The translations under genes were made by a program, and so were the position numbers. A stretch of DNA of 64,000 nucleotides from the NCBI GenBank assembly GCA_965232485.1, contig OZ246975.1, positions 1,922,001 through 1,986,000 of the forward strand, in the 5' to 3' direction. Of the stretch, positions 36,025 through 45,029 are shown one piece after another (the stretch's first letter is position 1; each line of letters opens with the position of its first letter). The stretch comes from VXPQ01 sp965232485. Lineage in GTDB: Bacteria; Bacteroidota; Rhodothermia; Rhodothermales; VXPQ01. A model generated the notes under the pieces. The model worked only from the letters and a program-made list of their open reading frames with translations, did not search any database and had not been told where the DNA came from.

Positions 36025-38009
36025 TGGGATCGCAGCACGACTGTTTGCCCAAGAGGATGTCCGGCTTCGGGGTATTGGGCCGTTACGACCCCTCTCCCCT
36101 CAATGCGGATCGGGACATTCCGGCGCGCCAACCAGTAGGCAGCCTCGCGCATGGTCCATCCCCGAAAATCGGGAACGGCGTCGCCAGGCAAGGGCGATGC
36201 ATTCGTTTCGTTGCGATCCCGCGCGAACGCGGGGACCCCGGGCGCAGGCCCGTCGGACGGCGCCGCCGCCCGCGAAAATTGCGCGGGCGAAAACGCCTGC
36301 CGGGACAGTTCGGGAAACGTGGCGAGCCAACGGGTGGCCGTACGCTGAAAAATCGGTGCGGCGACCTGCCCGCCATACTGGAATGTTTGCGGCTCGTCCA
36401 CAGCGACTACAAGCACGATTTGCGGATCGTCCGCAGGAAAAAAACCCGCAAACGAAGCCCGGTGCGCATCTTCGCGATACCCGCCGTCCTCCGCTTTGCG
36501 GGACGTGCCCGTCTTGCCCGCCACCTTCAGGCCCGCTATGCGCGCGCGGGTCGCCGTGCCCGTTTCCACGGCGCCCAGAAACCCGGGCAAAATGGTTTCC
36601 GCCGTCGAGGGCATAAACGCCCGACGCACAGAGTCCCGCCGCGCGGCCCATGTGGTTCGACCGGTTACGTCGCGCCGCTCGGCGACCACATGCGGTTGCA
36701 CGAGCCGCCCGCCGTTTGCAAGCGCCGCATAGGCCACAGCCATCTGCAAAAGCGTAACGTCCACTTCGTACCCGATGCTCATGGCCGTCAGCGTGGCGCC
36801 GCTCCATTCGTCGGGCGGCTTGAGCGATCCTTGCACTTCTCCGGGAAGATCGATCCCCGCGCGCTGCCCGAATCCGAGACTGCGGGCATGTCCATAAAAC
36901 ATATCCCGGTCTGCGCGGGACGCCACTTTCGCCGTGCCCACATTGCTCGAAAACGAAATTACTTCCCGAAACGGAATAGCGCCCCGCGCGCGCGTGTCGG
37001 TGAACGTACGTCCATGCACCACGGCCCATCCGTCCCCGGTCTCGACAGAATCCTCCATCCCGATGAGACGCTGCTCAATGGCGGAGACGGCGGAGACGAG
37101 CTTGAACGTGGAGCCCGGCTCCATCCGGTCCGTAATCACGCGATTGCGTCGGGCTTCCGCCGGATACGCGCCCGCCCGGTTGGGATCGAACGCAGGTACA
37201 TTGGCCATGGCAAGCACCGCGCCCGTACGGGGGTCCAGCGCCACCGCCGAGGCGGACAGGGCTTGCATTTCGGCAACGCCCCGGGCCAGTTCTTCCTCCA
37301 GAATGGTCTGCCGCAGCAGGTCTATCGTCAGGATGAGGGACTCCCCGTGCGTCGGCTCAACCACTTTCCCGGAAACGAACGCCCTGATCCGGCCCAGCCG
37401 GTTGCGTTGTACGGGCCGCCGTCCGTCCACCCCCCGCAAATACTCGTCGTATTGCAGTTCCAGGCCGCTCAGCCCGACCCCGTCGGAATTCACATAGCCC
37501 AATACATGCGAAGCAGTTTGTCCGTGATTGTACCGGCGAGCGAAAGCCGGATTGAGGATAATGCCGGGCGCCTCCCAGCGCTCAATCTCTTCCTTCTGCT
37601 CCTCCGACAGGTCCCGCGCCAGCCGCACGTACTGCGGACTGGTTCGTTCGCGTACGCGCTGCTGGTAGTGCGCCGCGGACACACCGGTCAGCTTTGACAA
37701 TCTTTCAAAGAACGCAAGTCGTTGTTCGTTGAAGCCGGAAACCGTTGGGTCGAGCGCCAGATCGTAGCGCGCCGTATTCACCGCCAGCGTCCGGCCCGCC
37801 CGATCATATATAGCGCCCCGCATCGCTGGAACGCCGACGAACGCATTGGTCTGTCGCCGCCCCTGATCCCGCAGATCGCCGCCCTCCGTAAGATGAATAC
37901 GAAAGACCTGCCCGATGACAAGCAGGGGCAGCAGGCTTAGCGCCATCAGCGCCGCGTACATCCGGATCAGTATGGAATCCTTTGCATCCACGTGGGTGAC
38001 CTCTCGCAA
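36021..38009 (-). CDS. ftsI: septal peptidoglycan transpeptidase FtsI (PBP, with PASTA domain)
   Basis: 662 aa. A membrane anchor at about 15-38 (LMALSLLPLLVIGQVFRI) is followed by the dimerisation region, then the transpeptidase with S-x-x-K in MEPGSTFKLVSA, S-x-N in SFSSNVGTAK and K-T-G in VAGKTGTSRKA. A single PASTA domain ends the protein (VPDFRGWTMREAAYWLARRN). It cross-links septal peptidoglycan with FtsW. PASTA at this position is common in Bacteroidota FtsI. The first of two nearby ATGs was chosen. Confidence 0.96.
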   Translation of the reverse strand: MREVTHVDAKDSILIRMYAALMALSLLPLLVIGQVFRIHLTEGGDLRDQGRRQTNAFVGVPAMRGAIYDRAGRTLAVNTARYDLALDPTVSGFNEQRLAFFERLSKLTGVSAAHYQQRVRERTSPQYVRLARDLSEEQKEEIERWEAPGIILNPAFARRYNHGQTASHVLGYVNSDGVGLSGLELQYDEYLRGVDGRRPVQRNRLGRIRAFVSGKVVEPTHGESLILTIDLLRQTILEEELARGVAEMQALSASAVALDPRTGAVLAMANVPAFDPNRAGAYPAEARRNRVITDRMEPGSTFKLVSAVSAIEQRLIGMEDSVETGDGWAVVHGRTFTDTRARGAIPFREVISFSSNVGTAKVASRADRDMFYGHARSLGFGQRAGIDLPGEVQGSLKPPDEWSGATLTAMSIGYEVDVTLLQMAVAYAALANGGRLVQPHVVAERRDVTGRTTWAARRDSVRRAFMPSTAETILPGFLGAVETGTATRARIAGLKVAGKTGTSRKAEDGGYREDAHRASFAGFFPADDPQIVLVVAVDEPQTFQYGGQVAAPIFQRTATRWLATFPELSRQAFSPAQFSRAAAPSDGPAPGVPAFARDRNETNASPLPGDAVPDFRGWTMREAAYWLARRNVPIRIEGRGVVTAQYPEAGHPLGQTVVLRSQ

Positions 38010-38039
38010 ACTTCTTGCGCCTTGTTCGCGTGCTTCCCG

Positions 38040-38486
38040 TCATCCCTCCACCTCGACCGGGGGCCCGGGCGCGGGATCCGTAACGAGCCCCAATGCATGG
38101 GCGCGCTCGTAGATGACGGAAGGACCAACCATCTGATCGAAATCTCCTTTCAGGCGATTGTACTGCAAGTGAAGCCGAAGATTTTCCTGGCGCTCCCGTT
38201 CGAGCTCCGCCAGAATGTGTCGGGTCGTATGAACATGCCCCACGTACAGCGTGCACAACACGCCGAACCCCGCCACGATCAGGGCGAATCGCGCCGTCGA
38301 AATACGTTCCAGAAAGGTGACGCCGCCCCGGAGAGAAGCTGATTTGCGCTGGTTCAAGTCCTGGATATCCGACCAGCCAGGCAACGCATGCCCCCGGGAC
38401 GGTTCAAGGCGAACCGTCTCCGAAGCCGGATGGGCTTCTTCGAACCTGTTCAGGATATGTGTCTCTGGCTTGTACATGACGCACAC
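38040..38486 (-). CDS. ftsL: FtsL-like division protein
   Basis: 148 aa, in the ftsL position between rsmH and ftsI. A long cytoplasmic N-terminus of about 65 residues precedes one membrane helix (STARFALIVAGFGVLCTLYV) and a short coiled coil (TRHILAELERERQENLRLHL). FtsL sequences are poorly conserved, so the name rests on topology and position. It would bind FtsQ and FtsB in the divisome. The N-terminal tail is longer than in E. coli FtsL. Confidence 0.75.
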   Translation of the reverse strand: MCVMYKPETHILNRFEEAHPASETVRLEPSRGHALPGWSDIQDLNQRKSASLRGGVTFLERISTARFALIVAGFGVLCTLYVGHVHTTRHILAELERERQENLRLHLQYNRLKGDFDQMVGPSVIYERAHALGLVTDPAPGPPVEVEG

Positions 38487-38492
38487 GTTCGT

Positions 38493-39506
38493 TCATCGCC
38501 TTATCGTCTGCACGTCCTCGTCCGGAGGCCACGCCAACTCCGTGCGCTCCGCAATGCGAAGGCATGCGCTGCGCGCCCGCGGATTTGCTTCCACCTCCTC
38601 AGCATCCGGCCGGACCGGCTTCCGCATGCGTTCCTTCCACGGGACCAGCGGATTGCCGTAGGCGTCGCGGAACGGCTCCCGCCCAAAATTCCCGTATCTG
38701 AAAAACCGTTTGACCCTTCTGTCCTCAAGCGAATGGTAGCTTATCACCGCCATCCGCCCGCCTGGCCGAACCACATGCACAGACGCTTCGAGCAACCGCT
38801 CAAGCACTTCCAGTTCGCGATTCACCACGATGCGCAACGCCTGAAATACGCGAGAGAGGGTCCGAATCGCCTCGCGTCCCGGCGCTACGCCGCGAACCAC
38901 CTCGGCCAGTTCCGTGGTGCTCTCGATCGGCCGGGCCTCCACGATCGCGCGAGCGATCCGGCCCGACCTCGGCTCTTCGCCAAACGTCGAGAACACCTCT
39001 TTCAGCATCCCCCAATCCCACGAATTCACAATTTCGCGGGCGGAACGCCCCCCGCGCATATCCATGCGCATGTCGAGCGCGCCTTCGGCGAGATAACTGA
39101 ATCCGCGCGAGGCGGCGTCGATCTGGCGGGAAGAAACCCCAAGGTCCGCCACCAGACCGTCCACCTGCGCCTCTCCGGCTTCTTCGAGCAATTGTTCGAT
39201 ATGTTCGAAATTGCCCCGGAGAGGCGTAAACCGCCCGCGCTCCAAGTCGGCGACGAGTCTGCTGCAAGATGCATCGAGCGCTTCGACATCGCGATCGATG
39301 CCGAACACCCTGCCTCTCGGTGATAACAACTCGAGCAACGCAGCACTGTGTCCACCCCCACCCAAGGTAGTATCCACGTACACGCCGCCGGTTTTCGTAA
39401 TCAGTCCTTCTGTTACAGCCTTGCAAAGAACAGGAATGTGGAACGAGGTTGCGAAATCGCACCCCCCTGCATTCCCCAATCGTTTATGTCCATCTCCTCC
39501 TGTCAT
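38493..39506 (-). CDS. rsmH: 16S rRNA (cytosine1402-N4)-methyltransferase
   Basis: 337 aa. It methylates C1402 of 16S rRNA in the decoding centre. Motifs: FHIPVLCKAVTEGL, SAM motif YVDTTLGGGGHSAALLELL, VDGLVADLGVSSRQIDAASRGFS, LDMRMDMR, and the C-terminal VISYHSLEDRRVKRFFRYG. The first ATG (39506) adds about 20 unconserved residues, so a later start near FHIPVL cannot be ruled out. It is the second gene of the dcw cluster. Confidence 0.96.
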   Translation of the reverse strand: MTGGDGHKRLGNAGGCDFATSFHIPVLCKAVTEGLITKTGGVYVDTTLGGGGHSAALLELLSPRGRVFGIDRDVEALDASCSRLVADLERGRFTPLRGNFEHIEQLLEEAGEAQVDGLVADLGVSSRQIDAASRGFSYLAEGALDMRMDMRGGRSAREIVNSWDWGMLKEVFSTFGEEPRSGRIARAIVEARPIESTTELAEVVRGVAPGREAIRTLSRVFQALRIVVNRELEVLERLLEASVHVVRPGGRMAVISYHSLEDRRVKRFFRYGNFGREPFRDAYGNPLVPWKERMRKPVRPDAEEVEANPRARSACLRIAERTELAWPPDEDVQTIRR

Positions 39507-39541
39507 CCCCTGTGACGGAAAATTTTCCGCCGTTCATGGCG

Positions 39542-39994
39542 CTACAAGTCCCTGCCCATCTCGAAAATCCGTTCCGCCACGTCCGGGTAATCCGCTTCCT
39601 GTTCGGCCTGGGCGGCAAACACCTTCGGATTCCAGATTTCGATACGATCCAGAACGCCAATGATTGACGCGACGCTTTCGAGACCGGCAAATTCGATCAG
39701 GTTCCTCGGAACCACGATTCGCCCCTGTCCATCCAGCGTAACCTCATCCGCCCAGCGCATGATCGTCCGCACGAAACTGCGCGCTTCGGATCGATACGTG
39801 TTCAGCCGGGCGATCTCCGCCTCGCGCCTTGCCCACTCATCCATCGGAAACAGCAGGATGCATTGCTCGAAGCCGCGCGTAATCGTAAAGCTGTCGTTCG
39901 CATCCGGGTTCAGCGCATTCCGCATCCTGGCCGGGATCGCTATGCGACCCTTACTGTCTACGGAGTATGTTGCCTGTCCCTTGAAGCTTGCCAT
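39542..39994 (-). CDS. mraZ: transcriptional regulator MraZ
   Basis: 150 aa with two SpoVT-AbrB-like DNA-binding halves: YSVDSKGRIAIPARMRN near the start and VTLDGQGRIVVPRNLIEFAG in the middle. MraZ forms rings that bind TGGG direct repeats upstream of its own operon and regulate dcw expression. Such repeats are present here at about 40084-40100. It is the first gene of the cluster. Confidence 0.95.
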   Translation of the reverse strand: MASFKGQATYSVDSKGRIAIPARMRNALNPDANDSFTITRGFEQCILLFPMDEWARREAEIARLNTYRSEARSFVRTIMRWADEVTLDGQGRIVVPRNLIEFAGLESVASIIGVLDRIEIWNPKVFAAQAEQEADYPDVAERIFEMGRDL

Positions 39995-40080
39995 AATGCC
40001 AAAGAAGCAGCGGATGGAGCCATGAACCGGAATAACGCATCCGGCGCATTACGCCGATTCAGCGTCCAAGTCATGGGAAT

Positions 40081-40137
40081 GTTCCCCACTTTTCCCCACT
40101 TGTTTGGTCAAATTACGACGTAAATCTGTAATGTCAA
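40081..40137 (-). promoter_or_regulatory. mraZ promoter with MraZ-box repeats
   Basis: On the minus strand, TTGACA (40137-40132) and TAATTT (40115-40110) are 16 bases apart and form a sigma70-like promoter. Just downstream, two TGGGG direct repeats 10 bp apart occupy about 40100-40084; E. coli MraZ recognises TGGG repeats with the same 10-bp phase. The boxes overlap the expected start of transcription, which fits repression. The mraZ ATG is about 90 bp further on. Confidence 0.55.
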
Positions 40138-40252
40138 GCCTTTTATGGGAAAAAAATGACGGTGGAGCCAATATTTTTATACATAAATATGTGTAATATA
40201 TGTTCAGCAGGAGCGTATATTCCCTTCCTGGCGGAATAAAGGGGAATATTCG

Positions 40253-40273
40253 GGCGCGGAGGGCGCCCGCGCC
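40253..40273 (-). terminator. hairpin at the pyrG stop
   Basis: A 7-bp perfect stem (GGCGCGG / CCGCGCC) with a 7-base loop begins at the pyrG stop codon, followed on the minus strand by an AT-rich stretch but no long U run. It could be a weak intrinsic terminator separating pyrG from the mraZ promoter. Confidence 0.4.
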
Positions 40274-41973
40274 TACATTTTCGCAGACGCGAGCGGCATG
40301 GCCCGCCGGCGGCGCGAAGGACGCGGCGACGCCATCATATCCTTCTCCCGGGCAAATTCCACGCACGCCGCCACAAAGGAACAGAAAAGCGGGTGCGGCT
40401 GCGCCACGGTGCTTTTGTACTCGGGATGGAATTGCACGCCGACAAACCAGCGATGCGCAGGCAGCTCGACGATCTCCACAAGATCCCGCCCCGGATTGAC
40501 CCCCGTAAAACGCATGCCGTGTTCAAGCAATTTGTAGCGCAGCACATTGTTCACTTCATACCGGTGCCGGTGCCGCTCCGATACTTCAAGCGTTCCGTAA
40601 ATCTCCGCGACGCGGGAATCTTCGACCAGGCGGCATTCGTACGCCCCGAGGCGCATGGTGCCCCCCTTGTCCGCGATCCGTTTCTGCTCTTCCATAATGT
40701 CGATCACCGGATGAGCCGTATCCGGGTCGAACTCCGTGGAATGGGCGTCCTCCCAGCCGCACCGCTGCCGCGCAAATTCTATGACGGCGCACTGCATTCC
40801 GAGGCATATCCCGAAGAAAGGAATATCGTTTTCGCGCGCGTACCGGGCGGCGGCGATCTTCCCGTCGATGCCCCGGTCGCCAAATCCTGGCGCAATCAAC
40901 ACGCCCGCCGTCCCGCCAAGCAGGGCCTCCACATTGTCTTCCGTGACGTCGTCGGACAAAACATACTGCAAATCGACATGCACTCCGTTCGCCGCGCCCG
41001 CGAGGATAAAACTTTCGGTAATGGACTTGTAGGCGTCCTGATGCTCCACGTACTTGCCTGCGAGGGCAATGCGCACGGCGCCCTGCGTATTCTTCAGCGT
41101 TTTCAGAAAGCCGATCCATTCCTGCATGCCCGGCGCATCCGAAATCGTCGCCGCGCCGTCCCCGGAGGACATGCCAAGCCGTTCGAACACAATATCGTCC
41201 AGCCCCTCCTCGGCCAAAAGCAGGGGCACTTCATAGATGGACTCCGCATCCCGGGCCGCAATCACCGCACGCGGCTCCACGTTACAGAAAAGGGCGATTT
41301 TTTTTCGCAGCTCCTCGTCCAGCGGCCTTTCCGACCGACACACCAGAATGTCGGGCTGCAACCCGTACGACAGGAGCGTTTTTACGGAATGCTGCGTCGG
41401 CTTCGTTTTTAATTCGCCCGCCGCGGCGAGAAACGGAACAAGGGTCAAGTGTACGTCCAGCGCGTTCCGCGCGCCGATTTCGTACCGCAACTGCCGAATG
41501 GCTTCAAGGTAAGGCAGGCTTTCGATGTCGCCGACCGTGCCGCCGATTTCGGTAATCACCACATCGTACCGCCCCGTATCGCGGAGCGTCAGCATCTGGC
41601 GCTTTATCTCGTCGATAACATGGGGAACCACCTGTACGGTCTTGCCCAGATACGCCCCGGACCGCTCTTTCGTAATCACCTCAAGGTAAATGCGCCCGGT
41701 CGTGACATTGTTGGCCTGGCTCATCGGCCTGCCGAGGAACCGCTCGTAGTGCCCCAGGTCCAGATCGGTCTCGGCCCCGTCTTCCGTGACGTACACCTCC
41801 CCATGCTCATAGGGGTTCATCGTCCCGGGATCGACATTGATGTAGGGATCGAGTTTCTGAATGGTAACGCGCAACCCCCTTGACTCCAGCAGCCTCCCCA
41901 GCGATGCGCAGACGATCCCTTTGCCCAGCGACGACGTAACGCCTCCCGTAACGAAGATATATTTTGTCTGCAT
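40273..41973 (-). CDS. pyrG: CTP synthase
   Basis: 566 aa from the ATG at 41973. It makes CTP from UTP with ATP and glutamine. The synthase half starts KYIFVTGGVTSSLGKGI and carries QKLDPYINVDPGTMNPYEHGEV; the class I glutamine amidotransferase half has nucleophile Cys in FGICLGMQCAVIEFAR and the His-Glu pair in VQFHPEYKS. The long linker between halves is normal. An extended frame to 42051 overlaps nothing conserved. Confidence 0.97.
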   Translation of the reverse strand: MQTKYIFVTGGVTSSLGKGIVCASLGRLLESRGLRVTIQKLDPYINVDPGTMNPYEHGEVYVTEDGAETDLDLGHYERFLGRPMSQANNVTTGRIYLEVITKERSGAYLGKTVQVVPHVIDEIKRQMLTLRDTGRYDVVITEIGGTVGDIESLPYLEAIRQLRYEIGARNALDVHLTLVPFLAAAGELKTKPTQHSVKTLLSYGLQPDILVCRSERPLDEELRKKIALFCNVEPRAVIAARDAESIYEVPLLLAEEGLDDIVFERLGMSSGDGAATISDAPGMQEWIGFLKTLKNTQGAVRIALAGKYVEHQDAYKSITESFILAGAANGVHVDLQYVLSDDVTEDNVEALLGGTAGVLIAPGFGDRGIDGKIAAARYARENDIPFFGICLGMQCAVIEFARQRCGWEDAHSTEFDPDTAHPVIDIMEEQKRIADKGGTMRLGAYECRLVEDSRVAEIYGTLEVSERHRHRYEVNNVLRYKLLEHGMRFTGVNPGRDLVEIVELPAHRWFVGVQFHPEYKSTVAQPHPLFCSFVAACVEFAREKDMMASPRPSRRRRAMPLASAKM

Positions 41974-41986
41974 GGACCCCCTCGGT

Positions 41987-42853
41987 TTACGCTGTAACGG
42001 CAGGGCGCGCGCTCCGGTTTCCATGCGCATCCTGTCCTTTCTTGCGCGCAACGAGAATCAGCCCCGTACCGGTTTCGTTGCGGCTGCGCACATCCATGGC
42101 GTTCAGGATCAGGCCCGCCGGCAAGGCCGCAAGGTAATACGCCGGCAGCAGGGCGAACGCCAGCCGCGTCGCGGACAACATACGCATGGGCCGCTTGACA
42201 AGAATGCGCCAGGCTATCGAACCGAAGGTCCCGTAGGTATACCGGGCCCGCACCGTTTCCAGACCAGCCTCCGCCATCTTGTCCCGCAACGCTTCAAGGC
42301 CGTATCCGGGGCGGACATGCTCGCCTATAAACCCGTCCTCGCCGTGCGCCGCCGTATCCGATCCTCCCTGATCCGACGGCGTGTTGACAATAACGTGTCC
42401 GCCCTCCCGAAGCATCTGCGCAAAATTGCGGAAAACCGTCCTGTCGTCCTCGATATGCTCCATCACATCCACCGAAACGATCAGGTCGAACGTCTGCTCC
42501 AGGGGCGGGCCGGTCAGATCGTACTCAAGAAACGTCATGCGATCCTGTAGCGCCGTCCGCGCGGCAAACCGCCTCAGATCAGCGAGATAATCCGACTTGA
42601 CGTCCACGGCCAACACCCGGGCGCCCGGAAATCGCCGGGCGATATACGCCGCATATTGCCCGAATCCCGTTCCCGCATCCAATACGTCCGCAGGCTGCCC
42701 CGCCCGCGCATCTCCCAGCAGCGCATGCACTTCCCGGCGAACATGCCAGGACCGCAAGAACACGGTATGCAACAGCGCGAAAAACAGGCGCTGCAACGCG
42801 GGGTGGATGCGGAAAAATTTTCCCATCGCATCCTTGATCGGATCGTATTCCAT
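41987..42853 (-). CDS. class I SAM-dependent methyltransferase
   Basis: 288 aa. The SAM-binding motif VLDAGTGFGQYAAYIARRF is near residue 60, then VLAVDVKSDYL and FDLIVSVDVMEHIEDD; the C-terminal part contains a hydrophobic segment (LAFALLPAYYLAALPAGLIL), suggesting membrane association. It may methylate a quinone, lipid or glycan. It is followed upstream by two glycosyltransferase genes on the same strand, so an envelope glycan role is plausible. Confidence 0.8.
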   Translation of the reverse strand: MEYDPIKDAMGKFFRIHPALQRLFFALLHTVFLRSWHVRREVHALLGDARAGQPADVLDAGTGFGQYAAYIARRFPGARVLAVDVKSDYLADLRRFAARTALQDRMTFLEYDLTGPPLEQTFDLIVSVDVMEHIEDDRTVFRNFAQMLREGGHVIVNTPSDQGGSDTAAHGEDGFIGEHVRPGYGLEALRDKMAEAGLETVRARYTYGTFGSIAWRILVKRPMRMLSATRLAFALLPAYYLAALPAGLILNAMDVRSRNETGTGLILVARKKGQDAHGNRSARPAVTA

Positions 42854-42858
42854 GGATT

Positions 42859-44013
42859 TTAATCCAGCATGGTTTCCAGTGAATCCAGCAAGCGGCCCCA
42901 GGAAAAACGTTCCCGCTCCCGCCGCACCCCTTCCGCAAAAGCAGCCTCCCGGCCTTCTTCGAAATAGCGTACGATGGCGTCCGCCAGCGCTTCCGGGTCG
43001 CCGGGCGGCGTTACATACCCCGATACGCCATCCGTAACCACCTCGGCCAGTCCGCCCACGTCCGTCGTCACCACGGGTCGGTCGAAATGCCAGGCCGTCT
43101 GCGCCACGCCACTCTGCGTGGCCGATTCGTAGGGTTGCACGACCAGGTTCGCCGCCGAAAAATACAGACCCACTTCTGCTTCCGGGATATATTCCCCCCG
43201 CACCAGCACGGCCTCGTCAAGGCCCAGCGACGCGATCAGGTCGCGGTACGCCCGTTCGTCTTCGTAAAATTCGCCTGCGATCACAAGCCGCGCGGCAGGG
43301 CGGCGGGCCAGAACCCGGGGCAAGGCGCGCAGCAGCACGCGCAATCCCTTGTACGCCCGCACGAACCCGAAGAAAAGCAATACGTCGGCGCGCTCCGGGA
43401 TACGAAGCCGTCGCCGGGCCTCCGCGCGCGGGACCGGATCGCCAAAATGCCCGTAGACCGGATGCGGCGCCATATGCACGGGCGCGGCGACGCCCAGCGC
43501 CTGCAAATCGGCGGCCACCAGATCGGACAGCGCCAGCAGCGCGCCGCATTGCTTCAGAAAATATCCCGCCAGCGGGGCAACGAGGCCATGCCGCCGCTCG
43601 TGCGGATACACATTATGTACGATCGCGGCAACCCGAACGCCCCGTTTGGCCAGCCGCCGCGCCATAACGCCGTACGCAGGCGCGAAAAAGGGCGTCCAGT
43701 ACTGAAACACGACGGCGGCCGGATCCTGCTCGGCGATCGCCCGGGCTGCTGCGATCCACGTAGCCGGTCCTATGGAATCGATCAGGCGATGCGTATCCGG
43801 CGCCGCGGGCCGCGCCGCATCGAATTGCGACGTTCCGGGAAAAAGAATCTTCGGATACTGTCGCCGGAACGTGGCCATGCGCACCGACCATCCCCGATCC
43901 CGCAGCCCCGCCCCCACCGTATCCGTAAACTGGGCGACGCCTCCCCGGAAAGGCGCGGCGGGCCCCACAAGGGCAATCCGGCGGCGGATTCGTTCGGAGA
44001 CCTCGGCGCCCAT
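42859..44013 (-). CDS. family 4-type glycosyltransferase
   Basis: 384 aa, GT-B fold. The N-terminal donor-acceptor region has LVGPAAPFRGGVAQFTDTV (a Gly-rich GGVAQ loop), and the C-terminal domain has FFGFVRAYKGLRVLLRALP, VIAGEFYEDERAY and the E-x7-E-like region VVQPYESATQSGVAQTA. It is retaining and GDP- or UDP-sugar-dependent by family. It starts 3 bp after the GT2 stop, forming an operon with the GT2 and the methyltransferase. Confidence 0.87.
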   Translation of the reverse strand: MGAEVSERIRRRIALVGPAAPFRGGVAQFTDTVGAGLRDRGWSVRMATFRRQYPKILFPGTSQFDAARPAAPDTHRLIDSIGPATWIAAARAIAEQDPAAVVFQYWTPFFAPAYGVMARRLAKRGVRVAAIVHNVYPHERRHGLVAPLAGYFLKQCGALLALSDLVAADLQALGVAAPVHMAPHPVYGHFGDPVPRAEARRRLRIPERADVLLFFGFVRAYKGLRVLLRALPRVLARRPAARLVIAGEFYEDERAYRDLIASLGLDEAVLVRGEYIPEAEVGLYFSAANLVVQPYESATQSGVAQTAWHFDRPVVTTDVGGLAEVVTDGVSGYVTPPGDPEALADAIVRYFEEGREAAFAEGVRRERERFSWGRLLDSLETMLD

Positions 44014-44016
44014 AAT

Positions 44017-44988
44017 TCAGTCCGCCGGAGGCAAGGCAGCCATCACGCGGTACGAATCGGCGCGCTCCATGCGGGGACGAACGATCATCTCGCCGAGCAA
44101 GCCTGTCGTGAACATTTGCACGCCCACCACCATCATCAGCGCCCCGAACAGCAGCAGCGGCCGGTCCCCGATAGGATTTCCGAAAACGATCTTGTCGATG
44201 GAAAGCCACAGGGAAAGCATGAATCCGACAAAAAACGCCAGCGTGCCGAATGCGCCGAAAAAATGCATCGGGCGCGCCGCGAACCGGGTCAGAAACGTCA
44301 CGGAAATAAGGTCCAGAAATCCTTTGACGAACCGGTCCAGCCCAAACTTGCTGCGCCCGTAGCGCCGCGCGCGATGCTCCACCGGGATTTCGGAAATGCG
44401 ATCATACCCTTCCCATTTGGCGAGCAGCGGAATATACCGGTGCAGTTCGCCGTAGACGCGCACGCTCTTCACCACGTCCCGCCGATATGCTTTCAGGCCG
44501 CAATTGAAATCGTGCAAACGAACCCCGGAAATAACCCGCGTCACGCGATTGAAAAATTTGCTTGGGAGGCGCTTGCTGAGCGGGTCGCGGCGCGTCTTTT
44601 TCCAGCCGCTCACCAGGTCGAACCCTTCTTCGATCCGCCCGATCAGCCTTGGAATTTCCGCCGGCGTATCTTGCAAATCGGCGTCCATCGTGACCACGTA
44701 TCTTCCCCGGGCCTGCTCGAATCCAAGCGCCAGCGCCGCCGATTTGCCGTAGTTGCGCCGCAATCGCAGGCCCGCCATGCGGGAATCTTCCTCGTGCAGC
44801 CGCGCGATGACTTGCCAGGAGGCGTCCCGGGACCCATCGTCCACGAACCAGACCTCGAAACGATATCCGGCGTCTTCGCAGGCGAACCGAATCTCCCGGG
44901 CCAGTTCAGGCAAGGAATCCGCCTCGTCGTACAGGGGCACGACCACGGAAACGTCGGGGGAATCCTGTTGATCGGAATGGTCCAACAT
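44017..44988 (-). CDS. family 2 polyprenyl-phosphate glycosyltransferase
   Basis: 323 aa. The GT-A catalytic domain has VVVPLYDEADSLPELAREI, WFVDDGSRDASW and the DxD in VTMDADLQDTPAEI. Two C-terminal membrane helices (FGTLAFFVGFMLSLWL, LLLFGALMMVVGVQMFTTG) match the DPM1/ArnC/GtrB type that loads sugars onto polyprenyl phosphate. It lies between gyrB and the GT4 gene. The sugar is not predictable. Confidence 0.88.
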   Translation of the reverse strand: MLDHSDQQDSPDVSVVVPLYDEADSLPELAREIRFACEDAGYRFEVWFVDDGSRDASWQVIARLHEEDSRMAGLRLRRNYGKSAALALGFEQARGRYVVTMDADLQDTPAEIPRLIGRIEEGFDLVSGWKKTRRDPLSKRLPSKFFNRVTRVISGVRLHDFNCGLKAYRRDVVKSVRVYGELHRYIPLLAKWEGYDRISEIPVEHRARRYGRSKFGLDRFVKGFLDLISVTFLTRFAARPMHFFGAFGTLAFFVGFMLSLWLSIDKIVFGNPIGDRPLLLFGALMMVVGVQMFTTGLLGEMIVRPRMERADSYRVMAALPPAD

Positions 44989-45029
44989 GTTGCTGCGGAT
45001 ACGTTCCCGTTACGTCCTTCCCCGATGCG

